From: JAHEJA01 sp965657215
GTDB taxonomy: Bacteria; Pseudomonadota; Alphaproteobacteria; Rhodobacterales; Rhodobacteraceae
Direction: 5' to 3'
DNA: 64,000 nt
NCBI GenBank assembly: GCA_965657215.1
Contig: CBFHNR010000008.1
Location: forward strand, 1 to 64,000
Shown here: one piece after another, positions 15,397-24,598 of the stretch
How the letters are laid out: the number at the start of each line of letters is the position of its first letter
Position numbering within the stretch: position 1 is the first letter of the stretch
Made by a program: the position numbers and the translations under genes
The notes under the pieces: model-generated
What the model was told of the DNA's origin: nothing
The model's database searches: none
Seen by the model: only the letters and a program-made list of their open reading frames with translations

Positions 15397-18285
15397 ATGT
15401 GCGCCGATACGCCTGAATACAAAGATACCCTTAACCTGCCGAAAACCGATTTCCCAATGCGGGCTGGATTGCCCAAACGCGAACCCGAATGGCTCGCGCG
15501 GTGGGAAAACATTGGGGTCTATGACCGCTTGCGCGAAAAGACGAACCGCAAACCCTTTACGCTTCATGATGGCCCTCCCTATGCGAATGGGCATCTTCAT
15601 ATCGGGCATGCCTTGAACAAGGTGCTAAAAGATATGGTTGTGCGCTCCCAACAAATGATGGGCCGCGATGCGCGTTATATCCCTGGATGGGATTGTCACG
15701 GTTTGCCGATTGAGTGGAAAATCGAAGAGCAATATCGCAACAAAGGCAAAAACAAAGACGAAGTTGATGTTGTTGATTTCCGCCAAGAGTGTCGCAAATT
15801 CGCCGAAGGCTGGGTTGATATCCAGCGCGATGAATTCAAACGTCTTGGGATCACTGGCAAGTGGGATAACCCCTATTTGACGATGAATTTCCATGCGGAG
15901 CGCGTCATTGCCGAAGAATTCATGACATTCCTCATGACGGGCACGCTCTATCAAGGGTCCAAGCCTGTGATGTGGTCACCTGTTGAAAAGACCGCTTTGG
16001 CCGAGGCTGAAATCGAATATCACGATCATAAATCACACACGATCTGGGTGCCGTTCAAGTTCCGCAGCGCGCCCGACGCCTTAAAAGAAGCGCGTGTTGT
16101 AATCTGGACAACGACGCCTTGGACGATCCCGTCAAACAAGGCCATCGCTTACAACCCCAAGATTGCTTATGGTTTGTATCGTGTGGATGAAACAGAAGAA
16201 GAAAGCTGGACAACGCCTGGTGATCTCTATCTCTTTGCCGATGCCTTGGCCGAGGATGCCCTGACGAAATCACGCGTTACAAACTTTACACGCATCAGCG
16301 ATGTTGCCGCCGCCGATCTAGACGGCGCCGTTTGTGCTCACCCATTTGCAGATCAAGACGACTATTGGGCCTATGATGTTCCAATGATTGATGGCGATCA
16401 CGTGACAGATGATGCGGGAACAGGATTTGTTCACACAGCGCCAAGCCACGGTGCGGATGACTATGAATGCTTTGTCAAACGCAACTGGATGGATCGCATG
16501 ACCCACAACGTGGGCGAAGAGTCTGAATTTTTGCCACATGTTCCGTTTTTTGCCGGTCTTCAAGTTTTTGATCGCAAAGGCAAAGAAGGCAAAGCAAACA
16601 CAGCTGTCATCGCCAAATTGGTCGAAGCGGGCGGCATCATCGCGCGTGGGCGCGTGACACACAGCTATCCGCATTCATGGCGCTCCAAAGCGCCCGTGAT
16701 TTTCCGCAATACTCCCCAGTGGTTCGCAGCCATTGATCGCGAAGTGGGCGATGGTCAGGACACGCACGGCAAAACCATTCGTGAACGCGCATTGACCTCG
16801 ATTGACACGTTGGTCAAATGGACACCACAAACGGGCCGCAATCGCCTCTATTCCATGATCGAAGCCCGTCCTGATTGGGTTCTCTCCCGCCAACGGGCTT
16901 GGGGTGTTCCACTTACGTGTTTCACTAAAAAAGGCGTGCTGCCAACGGATCCTGATTTCTTGCTACGCAATACTGACGTGAATGCGCGCATTGCCGAAGC
17001 GTTCGAAAAAGACGGCGCGGATGTGTGGTATATGGATGGCGCCAAAGAGCGGTTCTTGAATGGGATAGTTGATCCAAAAGACTATGATCAAGTCTTTGAT
17101 ATCTTGGATGTTTGGTTTGACTCTGGATCAACCCATGCCTTTGTATTGCGCGACCGAGAAGATGGGTCCGAGGATGGGATCGCGGATCTGTATCTAGAAG
17201 GAACAGATCAACACCGTGGCTGGTTCCACTCCTCAATGCTTCAGGCATGCGGAACAAAGGGACGCGCGCCTTATCGAGGTGTTCTGACGCATGGGTTTAC
17301 CTTGGATGAAAAGGGCATGAAAATGTCCAAGTCCTTGGGCAATACCATCGCGCCCGAACAAGTGATCAAACAATACGGCGCAGATATCTTGCGCCTTTGG
17401 GTCGCACAGTCCGATTACACGGCCGACCTTCGGATCGGTCAAGAAATCCTAAAAGGTGTCGCCGACAGCTATCGCCGTTTGCGCAACACGATGCGGTTTA
17501 TGTTGGGATCCCTCGCTGATTTCTCAGAGGCCGATCGCGTGGATGCGGCTGACTTGCCTGAGTTGGAACAATGGGTTCTCCACCGTTTGTCAGAACTGGA
17601 TGAAAAGGTGCGCACAGGGTTTGACGCTTATGATTTCCAAGGCGTCTTCCAAGCGATCTTTACCTTTGCAACGGTGGATTTGTCGTCCTTCTATTTTGAT
17701 GTGCGCAAGGATGCCTTATATTGTGACGGAGATACATTAGAGCGGCGCGCAACGCGTACGGTTTTGGATATCTTGTTCCATCGCCTGACAACATGGCTTG
17801 CGCCCATCTTGGTCTTTACCATGGAAGAAGTCTGGCTCGAACGCTTTGACGGCGCAGACAGCTCTGTTCACTTGACGGATATTCCTGAAACCCCCGTGGC
17901 ATGGCGCAACGATGCTTTGGCCGCGAAATGGTCAAACATCCGCGCAGCCCGTCGTGTTGTGACCGCCGCTTTGGAAATCCAACGGACGGAAAAAGTCATC
18001 GGCGCAAGCCTTGAGGCGGCACCGACGGTTTTTGTGGCGGATGCGGAGCTGGCCGAGGTGCTAAAATCAATCCCGTTCAACGATATCTGCATCACCTCAA
18101 CCATTACCATCACCACAGAAGCCGCCCCAAGCGAGGCGTTTACTTTGGCCGATGTGGACGGCATCGCGGTTCAATTTGCCAAGGCAGAGGGCGCTAAATG
18201 TGGGCGGTGTTGGAAAATTCTACCGGATGTGGGCCAACACAGCCACGCACAAACCTGTGGTCGTTGTAACGACGCACTGGGCTAA
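15397..18285 (+). CDS. ileS: Isoleucyl-tRNA synthetase
   Basis: 962 residues. Class I synthetase charging tRNA-Ile, with editing of valine. HLHIGHALNK (HIGH motif) and KMSKSLGN (KMSKS) are both present, the editing (CP1) domain includes WTTTPWTIPSNKAIAYNP, and the C-terminus has a zinc knuckle, CGRCWKILPDVG and CGRC. Start 15397 is chosen from AAGGA 12 bases upstream and the family N-terminus; an in-frame start at 15340 would add 19 residues lacking similarity. No T-box leader is visible. A strong terminator follows. Confidence 0.97.
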   Translation: MCADTPEYKDTLNLPKTDFPMRAGLPKREPEWLARWENIGVYDRLREKTNRKPFTLHDGPPYANGHLHIGHALNKVLKDMVVRSQQMMGRDARYIPGWDCHGLPIEWKIEEQYRNKGKNKDEVDVVDFRQECRKFAEGWVDIQRDEFKRLGITGKWDNPYLTMNFHAERVIAEEFMTFLMTGTLYQGSKPVMWSPVEKTALAEAEIEYHDHKSHTIWVPFKFRSAPDALKEARVVIWTTTPWTIPSNKAIAYNPKIAYGLYRVDETEEESWTTPGDLYLFADALAEDALTKSRVTNFTRISDVAAADLDGAVCAHPFADQDDYWAYDVPMIDGDHVTDDAGTGFVHTAPSHGADDYECFVKRNWMDRMTHNVGEESEFLPHVPFFAGLQVFDRKGKEGKANTAVIAKLVEAGGIIARGRVTHSYPHSWRSKAPVIFRNTPQWFAAIDREVGDGQDTHGKTIRERALTSIDTLVKWTPQTGRNRLYSMIEARPDWVLSRQRAWGVPLTCFTKKGVLPTDPDFLLRNTDVNARIAEAFEKDGADVWYMDGAKERFLNGIVDPKDYDQVFDILDVWFDSGSTHAFVLRDREDGSEDGIADLYLEGTDQHRGWFHSSMLQACGTKGRAPYRGVLTHGFTLDEKGMKMSKSLGNTIAPEQVIKQYGADILRLWVAQSDYTADLRIGQEILKGVADSYRRLRNTMRFMLGSLADFSEADRVDAADLPELEQWVLHRLSELDEKVRTGFDAYDFQGVFQAIFTFATVDLSSFYFDVRKDALYCDGDTLERRATRTVLDILFHRLTTWLAPILVFTMEEVWLERFDGADSSVHLTDIPETPVAWRNDALAAKWSNIRAARRVVTAALEIQRTEKVIGASLEAAPTVFVADAELAEVLKSIPFNDICITSTITITTEAAPSEAFTLADVDGIAVQFAKAEGAKCGRCWKILPDVGQHSHAQTCGRCNDALG

Positions 18286-18293
18286 TAATAACG

Positions 18294-18321
18294 AGGGCGG
18301 ACTTAGCGGTCCGCCCTTTTT
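18294..18321 (+). terminator. Intrinsic terminator after ileS
   Basis: A 9-bp perfect stem, AGGGCGGAC with GTCCGCCCT around a 6-base loop, followed by five T residues. Confidence 0.92.
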
Positions 18322-18373
18322 CTTTGGATTTCCCAAATGCACCCTGTTAACGTCACAAAAAAGGGAGACGGAA

Positions 18374-18676
18374 ATGCCAAAATTTGTAATGTTTTATCAC
18401 ATGGGAAATACACCACCCGCCGATGGCGCCGCTATGATGGAGCGGTGGCAAGTTTGGTTGGCTGAAAACAGTGGATCATTGCTTGAGCCTGAAAACCCTA
18501 TTGGCCCTGCCAAGATGGTTGCCAAAGACGGAGTCACGGATGCCGGCAACAAGGGCTTGATGGGCTATGGTGTTTTGGACTGTGCTGATCTTGATGCAGC
18601 CGTTGCCTTGGCCCAATCCTGCCCATTTCTCGATATGGGCACATTGGAAGTCGCGGAAATTAAATCACGCTCTTAA
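18374..18676 (+). CDS. YCII-related domain protein
   Basis: 100 residues. It starts MPKFVMFYHMGNTPPADGAAMM and keeps the ferredoxin-like YCII pattern: a first strand, a helix with MMERWQVWLAENSGSLLEP, GLMGYGVLDCADLDAAVALAQSCPFL, and a terminal strand GTLEVAEIKS. Related proteins are small cytoplasmic dimers with a conserved His-Asp pair, of unknown function; some are fused to sigma factors. AAGGGAG precedes the ATG. Its stop overlaps by 3 bases the stop of rluA on the other strand. Confidence 0.8.
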   Translation: MPKFVMFYHMGNTPPADGAAMMERWQVWLAENSGSLLEPENPIGPAKMVAKDGVTDAGNKGLMGYGVLDCADLDAAVALAQSCPFLDMGTLEVAEIKSRS

Positions 18677-19320
18677 AACGGAGCCTTGGCGCGAAATTTC
18701 ATGCCCCGGCCATGTTCTGGGTGATTGAGCCGTAATTCTTCGGAGTGTAGCATCATGCGCGTAAATTCTGCAGCCTCGCCTTCAGCATAAAAGGGATCCC
18801 CTAATATCGGGTGTCCCATCGCCAAGCAATGCACACGAAGCTGATGGCTGCGGCCCGTCTTGGGATGCAACCTTAGTCTGCTCTCAGTGTCATCTGATTT
18901 GACACGTTTCCAATCGGTCACAGCAGATTTGCCTGTCTCATGGCAAATCTTTTGCTTTGGGCGATTTGGCCAATCCACAATCATTGGCAAATCAACGGTT
19001 CCAGAAGGATCATTCACACGTCCCCACACACGAGCCACATAGGTTTTCTTGGTCTGGCGTTGCTCAAACTGCATGGAAATGTGTCGTTGCGCATGGGGCG
19101 TTAGGGCAAAGACCATGACCCCCGAGGTATCCCGATCCAGACGATGCACAACCAAAGCTGTCGGAAAGACCGCCTGAACACGCGAAATAAGGCAATCCGC
19201 CAAATGCTCACCCCGTCCAGGGACGGACAATAAGCCCGCGGGTTTATCGACAACGACGATATCACTGTCTTCGTGCAAAATGACCAAAGGGTCTTGGGGG
19301 GGCGCGTAGGTCGTATCCAT
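18673..19320 (-). CDS. rluA: RluA family pseudouridine synthase
   Basis: 215 residues. The catalytic motif VVHRLDRDTSGVMVFAL contains the nucleophilic aspartate. The start MDTTYAPPQDPLVILHED, followed by DIVVVDKPAGLLSVPGR, matches the short N-terminus of E. coli RluA, which modifies U746 of 23S rRNA and U32 of several tRNAs. No S4 domain is present, as expected for RluA and TruC. Start 19320 is chosen by that match; an in-frame ATG at 19392 would add 24 residues. Neither start has a clear SD. TruC is an alternative within the family, but the PGR-GEH context favours RluA. Confidence 0.85.
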   Translation of the reverse strand: MDTTYAPPQDPLVILHEDSDIVVVDKPAGLLSVPGRGEHLADCLISRVQAVFPTALVVHRLDRDTSGVMVFALTPHAQRHISMQFEQRQTKKTYVARVWGRVNDPSGTVDLPMIVDWPNRPKQKICHETGKSAVTDWKRVKSDDTESRLRLHPKTGRSHQLRVHCLAMGHPILGDPFYAEGEAAEFTRMMLHSEELRLNHPEHGRGMKFRAKAPF

Positions 19321-19413
19321 AGGGGCGCGATACGCCTTTGCTCTACGTTTGTCTATATTTTGTGATTTCAAAGCATGAAATTTTTCTTGCATTTTTCATT
19401 GAATCAGCTCAGC

Positions 19414-19438
19414 GTGAAAAAAATGATGAAAATTTCAC
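19414..19438. promoter_or_regulatory. Inverted repeat before the XRE-cupin gene
   Basis: GTGAAA and TTTCAC arms separated by 13 bases, ending 12 bases before the start codon at 19451, in an A/T-rich spacer between divergent rluA and the regulator. Position suits autoregulation by the XRE-cupin protein. The arms are short, so confidence is low. Confidence 0.35.
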
Positions 19439-19450
19439 GGACCCAGTCGT

Positions 19451-20023
19451 ATGACCAATATCGATCACGCCCAAAATAACAGCTTTGGTGCTGATATTCG
19501 TAGTTTGCGAAAACTGCGGGGCATGACGCTGAGCGATGTCGCGAAACGTTTGAACAAATCGGTTGGCTGGGTGTCCCAGATAGAGCGCGATTTATCGGAA
19601 CCGAAACAATCTGATCTGGAACAACTATCCGACATATTTGATGTGGCGCTCACAACGCTTGTGCATAAACCCCAAGAACATGACCGTGAAACAGGTCGCA
19701 TTGTGCGCCAAGGCCATGGTCGCAAAATAGGCAAGCGTGCGGATGGGTTGTTGGAACAGCTTTTGTCGCCTGATTTAACCGATGACTTCGAAGTGGTGCA
19801 TTCCGTCTTTGAACCAAAATCAAAGATCCCAAGCCCTATGCGCCGACCAACCCAAGAATTGGCTTATTTGGTTTCTGGAAAATTAGACATCTCAATAGAC
19901 GGAGAAACCTATACAATCCAAAAAGGGGACAGTTTTCGCATCCGTGGCGAAGTCTACACTTGGTCCAATCCATACGATGATCCCGCTGTTGCGATTTGGA
20001 TCATTTCCCCGCCGGTGTATTGA
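19451..20023 (+). CDS. XRE-family regulator with C-terminal cupin domain
   Basis: 190 residues: an XRE helix-turn-helix at about 14-70 (IRSLRKLRGMTLSDVAKRLNKS, WVSQIERDLSEP), then a small cupin barrel at about 110-187 with ELAYLVSGKLDISIDGETYTI and GDSFRIRGEVYTWSNP. Such regulators commonly control amino-acid, polyamine or osmolyte degradation by sensing the substrate in the cupin. The TGA overlaps the next ATG by one base (TGATG). This starts a run of coupled genes reaching to 27042, so it is very likely the regulator of that methylamine-type operon, acting locally. Confidence 0.9.
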   Translation: MTNIDHAQNNSFGADIRSLRKLRGMTLSDVAKRLNKSVGWVSQIERDLSEPKQSDLEQLSDIFDVALTTLVHKPQEHDRETGRIVRQGHGRKIGKRADGLLEQLLSPDLTDDFEVVHSVFEPKSKIPSPMRRPTQELAYLVSGKLDISIDGETYTIQKGDSFRIRGEVYTWSNPYDDPAVAIWIISPPVY

Positions 20024-20628
20024 TGAGCTGGGAGGCGTGGCAAATATTTGCTCTGTTCTGGGTCTTGTTTGTGACGACACCGGGACCGAATGCTGTGAAC
20101 TGTATCAGCACGGCAATGACGTATGGATTTAAGACCTCCCTCATTACCGTTTGCGCAATTTTGGTTCAGGCGAGCTTGTTTTTGGGCTTGTCTGCGGTTG
20201 GCATTTCAGCGCTTTTGCTCGCCTCGCCCGTGCTGTTTCAGGTCGCGAGCTATATAGGAGCGGGCTTCTTGATCTATTTGGGGGTGCGCGCTTGGATTAT
20301 GGCGAACCGCCCAATCACGCAAACTGATGTAGCAAAGTCATCCATATTCACGCAGGCCTTTATGATTGCCACGATCAATCCTAAATCCATTGCGGGATAC
20401 TTTGCGGCCTTTACGCAGTTCATTCAACCCAATGTCCCGATTGTTCAACAAATGTGGGTGATTACCCCAACAGCTTTGACCCTCACAAGTCTGAGTTACA
20501 TGTCCTATTGCGCGTTGGGGGCGGGCCTTGGACGCTTGGCGCTTGGGGCGATTATGAATATCTGGTTACGCCGTGGTTTGGCGGCCTGTTTCGTGATCTA
20601 CGGTGTCTTATTGGCGGTGCTGATATGA
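20023..20628 (+). CDS. LysE/RhtB family exporter (first copy)
   Basis: 201 residues with about six hydrophobic helices. The family motif TTPGPNAVNCISTAMTYGFKT (the PGPN turn) follows the first helix, and NPKSIAGYFAAF corresponds to the conserved NPK motif of the fifth segment region. LysE proteins export amino acids or their derivatives. Start at 20023 is fixed by overlap with the regulator stop; an upstream in-frame start at 19996 lies inside the regulator gene. Followed by a second, different LysE gene with an ATGA overlap. Possibly exports methionine or glycine made by this operon. Confidence 0.9.
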   Translation: MSWEAWQIFALFWVLFVTTPGPNAVNCISTAMTYGFKTSLITVCAILVQASLFLGLSAVGISALLLASPVLFQVASYIGAGFLIYLGVRAWIMANRPITQTDVAKSSIFTQAFMIATINPKSIAGYFAAFTQFIQPNVPIVQQMWVITPTALTLTSLSYMSYCALGAGLGRLALGAIMNIWLRRGLAACFVIYGVLLAVLI

Positions 20629-21251
20629 TGATCGACTTTGCAACCCTCCTTCCTTTTGATGTGCTCATAGGCTTTGCTTTGGCTGCGATGGCCTTGAACC
20701 TGATGCCTGGAAGCGATGTGATGTTTGCGACCGCCTGCGGCATGACAGGTGGCCCGAAATTGGGCATCGCAGCGGCCTTTGGAATATCGATGGGCAGCTT
20801 GGGCCATGTTTTATTAACAGCCTTTGGGCTGAGCGCCTTTTTGATGGCTCTGCCGTGGGCGTTTGAAACCATTAAATGGCTTGGCGTGGGGTATTTGATC
20901 TATCTCGCTATTCACATGTGGCGCTCGGGTCAAACAACCGCGAACGGCCATATGCATATGTCCGTTCAGGACGCCATCAAGCGTGGCATGCTCACGAACC
21001 TTCTCAACCCCAAGGTCGCCCTGTTTATTTTGGCATTGCTGCCTCAATTCAGCGATCCTGATCGCGGCCCCCTCTGGTTACAGTTGTTGCTCTTGGGGTT
21101 GTTTTTCACCATTTCAGGTTTTGTCATCACAGCCATTTATGGTGCCTCTGCGGGGGCATTAGGCAAATACCTAAAAGCACACACAAACACACTCAACACG
21201 TTATCAGCCATCATAATCGGCGCACTGGCTGTGCGTCTTGCATGGAATTAA
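20625..21251 (+). CDS. LysE/RhtB family exporter (second copy)
   Basis: 208 residues, with the PGS variant of the turn motif (MALNLMPGSDVMFATACGMTGG) and NLLNPKVALFILALLPQF, the conserved NPK block. About six membrane helices. It overlaps the first LysE by 4 bases (ATGA), so both are translated together; they differ clearly in sequence and are not a recent duplication. Two ATG codons occur in tandem (20625, 20628); the first is used here. AGGGAGA then leads into the dehydrogenase gene 12 bases later. Confidence 0.9.
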   Translation: MMIDFATLLPFDVLIGFALAAMALNLMPGSDVMFATACGMTGGPKLGIAAAFGISMGSLGHVLLTAFGLSAFLMALPWAFETIKWLGVGYLIYLAIHMWRSGQTTANGHMHMSVQDAIKRGMLTNLLNPKVALFILALLPQFSDPDRGPLWLQLLLLGLFFTISGFVITAIYGASAGALGKYLKAHTNTLNTLSAIIIGALAVRLAWN

Positions 21252-21263
21252 GGGAGAAATACC

Positions 21264-23714
21264 ATGTCTGATTTTCCAACAAAAGCACGGGTCGTCATCA
21301 TCGGCGGTGGCGCTGTCGGGACAAGCACCTTGTACCACTTGGCCAAAAAGGGGTGGAGCGATTGCGTTCTCCTTGAAAAGAATGAATTGACCGCTGGGTC
21401 CACATGGCACGCGGCAGGGAACGTCCCGACGTTTTCGACCAGCTGGTCAATCATGAATATGCAGCGTTATTCCACCGAACTCTATGCCCGTCTTGGCGAT
21501 GAGGTGGATTACCCGATGAACTATCATCAGACGGGTTCAATCCGCATTGCACACACCAAAGAGCGCATGCAAGAATTTCAGCGTGCTTGTTCGATGGGGC
21601 GCTATCAAGGGATTGATATGAAGATCATGACCCCTGATGAGGCCAAGGCGAAATATCCTTTCCTTGAAACACACGACATGGCCGGCGCTTTGTGGGATCC
21701 GACAGATGGTGACATTGATCCTGCGCAATTGACCCAAGCCCTTGCCAAAGGTGCGCGTGATCTGGGCGCAAAGATTGTTCGCTTTTGTCCTGTCACAGGT
21801 GTGACACAAAACGAGGATGACACATGGATTGTGCATAGTGAAAAAGGTAACATTCACTGTGACTATGTTGTGAATGCCGCTGGATATTACGCACAGCAAG
21901 TGGGCGAATGGTTTAAACCCTATGGTGGCCGCACTGTGCCCATGATGGTGATGGAGCATCAATATGTTTTGACCGAACAGGTGCCCGAGATCATGGAATG
22001 GTCCAAGGAACATGGTGGCAAGCTGCCTTTGGTACGTGATGTGGATGTGTCCTATTATTTGCGTCAGGAAAAACACGGGTTTAACATTGGCCCCTATGAG
22101 CCAAACTGCAAAGCGCATTGGGAAAAAGAGGGCGACCCTGTGCCTGATGATTTCTCTTTTCAGCTTTATCCCGATGACCTTGATCGGATTGAGGATATTG
22201 TTGCCGATGCGATGGAACGCGTGCCGCTTGCTGGTCAAGCAGGGATTGAGCGTATCATAAACGGCCCGATCCCTTATGCCCCAGATGGATTGCCTTTGAT
22301 TGGTCCGATGCCCGGTGTCAAAAACGCGTTTGAGGCCTGTGTGTTCACTTTTGGCATTGCCCAAGGTGGCGGCGCTGGCAAAGTCATGGCGGAATGGATC
22401 GTTGACGGTCAAACCGAATGGGATATGTGGTCCTGCGATCCTCGCCGTTACACGGATTACACGGATCACGACTATTGCGTCGCCAAAGGCATGGAAGTCT
22501 ATGGAAACGAATATGCCATGCATTTCCCTTGGCATGAATGGCCTGCTGCGCGGAACCAAAAGCTATCCCCTGCGCATGATCAAGTGATTGCAAAGGGCGG
22601 TCAAATGGGCGCCTATAACGGATGGGAACGTGCGAATTGGTTTGCCAAAGAGGGCGATGATACATCCGAAGACGCAACAAAAACATGGGCCCGCTCTGGT
22701 CCTTGGGAACAACGCATTCGCGAGGAATGCGAGGCGGTGCGTGACGCTGTCGGCGTGTTAGATTTGCCGGGATTTAGCCGATTTAATCTATCTGGGGATG
22801 GCGCGGCGGAATGGCTGCGTGGGATGATCACAGGTGGTTTGCCTAAAATCGGTCGGATGAACCTTGCCTATTTTGCCGATGATCGGGGTCGGATCCTAAC
22901 AGAAATGTCCGTGATGCGTCATGGCGAAGATCACTTTACCCTAATCACTGCGGCGACGGCGCAATGGCATGATTTCGAAGTGCTACGGAATGCTTTGCCT
23001 GATGGATTATCCTTGAGCGATCACACAACTGAATACAGCACATTGATCGTCTCTGGCCCTCAATCGCGCGATCTGTTTAACCGCCTTGGCACGGATGCTG
23101 ATCTAAATGCACCGTGGCTCTCGCAGCAGCGGGCAACAGTGGCAGGCATTGAGTGCGCTTTGGCACGCGTTAGCTTTGCGGGTGAATTGGGTTGGGAAAT
23201 CCACGCCAGCATGGATAACATCGCCGCACTCTACACAGCCGTCACAGAGGCAGGAGCAACACCCTTTGGCATGTGGGCACTCAATAGCCTACGGATTGAA
23301 AAAGGGTATCGCGCGTGGAAAGGCGATCTCTCAACGGATTATTCCCTCTTCGAAGGTGGGCTAGATCGTTTTGTCAAACTCGACAAACCCCAAGACTTCC
23401 CTGGGAAATCTGCATTGATGAGCGAAAAACAACAAGGCAGCGCAAAACGATTTGTCATGATGACCGTGGATGCAGGCGAGTGTGACGCGCCTTACATGTC
23501 CACTCTTTGGCACAATGGCGAAATCGTCGGGGAAACCACATCAGGTGCTTGGGGCTATCGCGTCAACGCATCCGTTGCATTGGGCATGATCCGGTCTGAT
23601 TTGGCGGTCGCTGGTACCGAAATCGAAGTGGAAATCTATGGCGAACGCTGCAAAGCCGTCGTGCAAGAGGATCGCCCCCTCTGGGATCCAGAAAACGAAA
23701 GGCTTCGCGCATGA
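21264..23714 (+). CDS. FAD-dependent oxidoreductase/GcvT fusion, dimethylglycine or sarcosine dehydrogenase type (first)
   Basis: 816 residues. The N-terminal DAO-type flavoprotein domain begins VVIIGGGAVGTSTLYHLAKK (dinucleotide fold), with ELTAGSTWHAAG, which includes the His that is flavinylated in mammalian dimethylglycine dehydrogenase. The second half is a GcvT aminomethyltransferase domain (WERANWFAKEGDD; NLSGDGAAEWLRGM; FAGELGWEIHASMDN), which passes the methyl-derived C1 unit to tetrahydrofolate. Together this oxidatively demethylates N-methyl amino acids such as dimethylglycine or sarcosine. AGGGAG precedes the start. Its end overlaps the next gene by 4 bases. Confidence 0.88.
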   Translation: MSDFPTKARVVIIGGGAVGTSTLYHLAKKGWSDCVLLEKNELTAGSTWHAAGNVPTFSTSWSIMNMQRYSTELYARLGDEVDYPMNYHQTGSIRIAHTKERMQEFQRACSMGRYQGIDMKIMTPDEAKAKYPFLETHDMAGALWDPTDGDIDPAQLTQALAKGARDLGAKIVRFCPVTGVTQNEDDTWIVHSEKGNIHCDYVVNAAGYYAQQVGEWFKPYGGRTVPMMVMEHQYVLTEQVPEIMEWSKEHGGKLPLVRDVDVSYYLRQEKHGFNIGPYEPNCKAHWEKEGDPVPDDFSFQLYPDDLDRIEDIVADAMERVPLAGQAGIERIINGPIPYAPDGLPLIGPMPGVKNAFEACVFTFGIAQGGGAGKVMAEWIVDGQTEWDMWSCDPRRYTDYTDHDYCVAKGMEVYGNEYAMHFPWHEWPAARNQKLSPAHDQVIAKGGQMGAYNGWERANWFAKEGDDTSEDATKTWARSGPWEQRIREECEAVRDAVGVLDLPGFSRFNLSGDGAAEWLRGMITGGLPKIGRMNLAYFADDRGRILTEMSVMRHGEDHFTLITAATAQWHDFEVLRNALPDGLSLSDHTTEYSTLIVSGPQSRDLFNRLGTDADLNAPWLSQQRATVAGIECALARVSFAGELGWEIHASMDNIAALYTAVTEAGATPFGMWALNSLRIEKGYRAWKGDLSTDYSLFEGGLDRFVKLDKPQDFPGKSALMSEKQQGSAKRFVMMTVDAGECDAPYMSTLWHNGEIVGETTSGAWGYRVNASVALGMIRSDLAVAGTEIEVEIYGERCKAVVQEDRPLWDPENERLRA

Positions 23715-24598
23715 TCACGATTCTAGACGGCGGCATGGGACAAGAGCTGGTTGCGCGCTCAACCCAAGAGCCCAGCGAAATGTGGTCCGCCCGCGTTTTG
23801 ATGAACGAAGCTGATTTGGTCACCGAGGTCCATGCCGATTACATTCGCGCAGGGGCCAAAGTCATCACGATAAACGCCTATTCAGCAACGCCTGAGCGGT
23901 TGATCAAATATGGGCACGGCGACAAGTTCGCGCAATTACAGCAAACCGCAATTAATTGCGCAACAAAAGCCCGAGATCAAAGCGGCAAGGACGTTAAAAT
24001 CACAGGGTGCCTGCCACCATTGTTTTCAAGCTATAATCCAGAGCTGAACAACAACTACGACGAGGCCTTAGCGATCTATCGACAAATCGTTGACGTGCAA
24101 AAGGACGGCGTCGATATCTTGTTGGCGGAAACATTGGGCTCCTTGTTAGAGGTCCGTGCGGCAGCAACCGCTATGCAAGGATGCGGGAAACCCATCTGGA
24201 TCAGCATGTCCCTCTCTGAGGACGCCGACACACCATCCTTGCGCTCTGGTGAACCCTTGCAAGAGGCCTTGGACCTGATCTCTCAGATTGGCACAGATGC
24301 AATTTTGTTGAACTGCTCCTTGCCTGAAACAATCAGCGGCGCAATGGAAACACTCCAACAGTCAAGCGTCCCTTTTGGCGCCTATGCCAATGGGTTTACA
24401 GCAATCCAAAAGCTTGAAATGGGGGATATTGTTGCCGAAAAATTCAGCAAACGCACGGATTTGACGCCTGCGGGCTATGCCGATTTTGCGCAAAGCTGGG
24501 TGGACATGGGCGCAACCCTTATCGGCGGGTGTTGTGAAGTTGGGCCAGACCACATCGCCGAACTATCGCGCCGGTTTTCATACGAGGACACAAAATGA
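23711..24598 (+). CDS. Homocysteine S-methyltransferase family protein (betaine-homocysteine type candidate)
   Basis: 295 residues, a single S-methyltransferase barrel. It begins ITILDGGMGQELVARS, the standard start, has ILLNCSLPETI (first zinc cysteine) and ends near LIGGCCEVGPDHIAEL (the paired cysteines). It transfers a methyl group to homocysteine to make methionine; the donor may be betaine, S-methylmethionine or a related compound. Placement between two dimethylglycine-type dehydrogenases, with ATGA overlaps on both sides, makes glycine betaine the most attractive donor, since the product dimethylglycine would be the substrate of the neighbours. That is inference; the family does not show donor choice. 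Confidence 0.85.
   Translation: MITILDGGMGQELVARSTQEPSEMWSARVLMNEADLVTEVHADYIRAGAKVITINAYSATPERLIKYGHGDKFAQLQQTAINCATKARDQSGKDVKITGCLPPLFSSYNPELNNNYDEALAIYRQIVDVQKDGVDILLAETLGSLLEVRAAATAMQGCGKPIWISMSLSEDADTPSLRSGEPLQEALDLISQIGTDAILLNCSLPETISGAMETLQQSSVPFGAYANGFTAIQKLEMGDIVAEKFSKRTDLTPAGYADFAQSWVDMGATLIGGCCEVGPDHIAELSRRFSYEDTK

Noticed and set aside
21252..21263. Glycine riboswitch for the GcvT-type genes
   Set aside because: Only 12 bases separate this gene from the preceding one, so there is no room for a leader.
21537..22559. 340-codon open frame on the minus strand within the first FAD/GcvT gene
   Set aside because: It is the antisense shadow of a well-supported coding region, with His/Ile-rich unlikely protein sequence and no SD.
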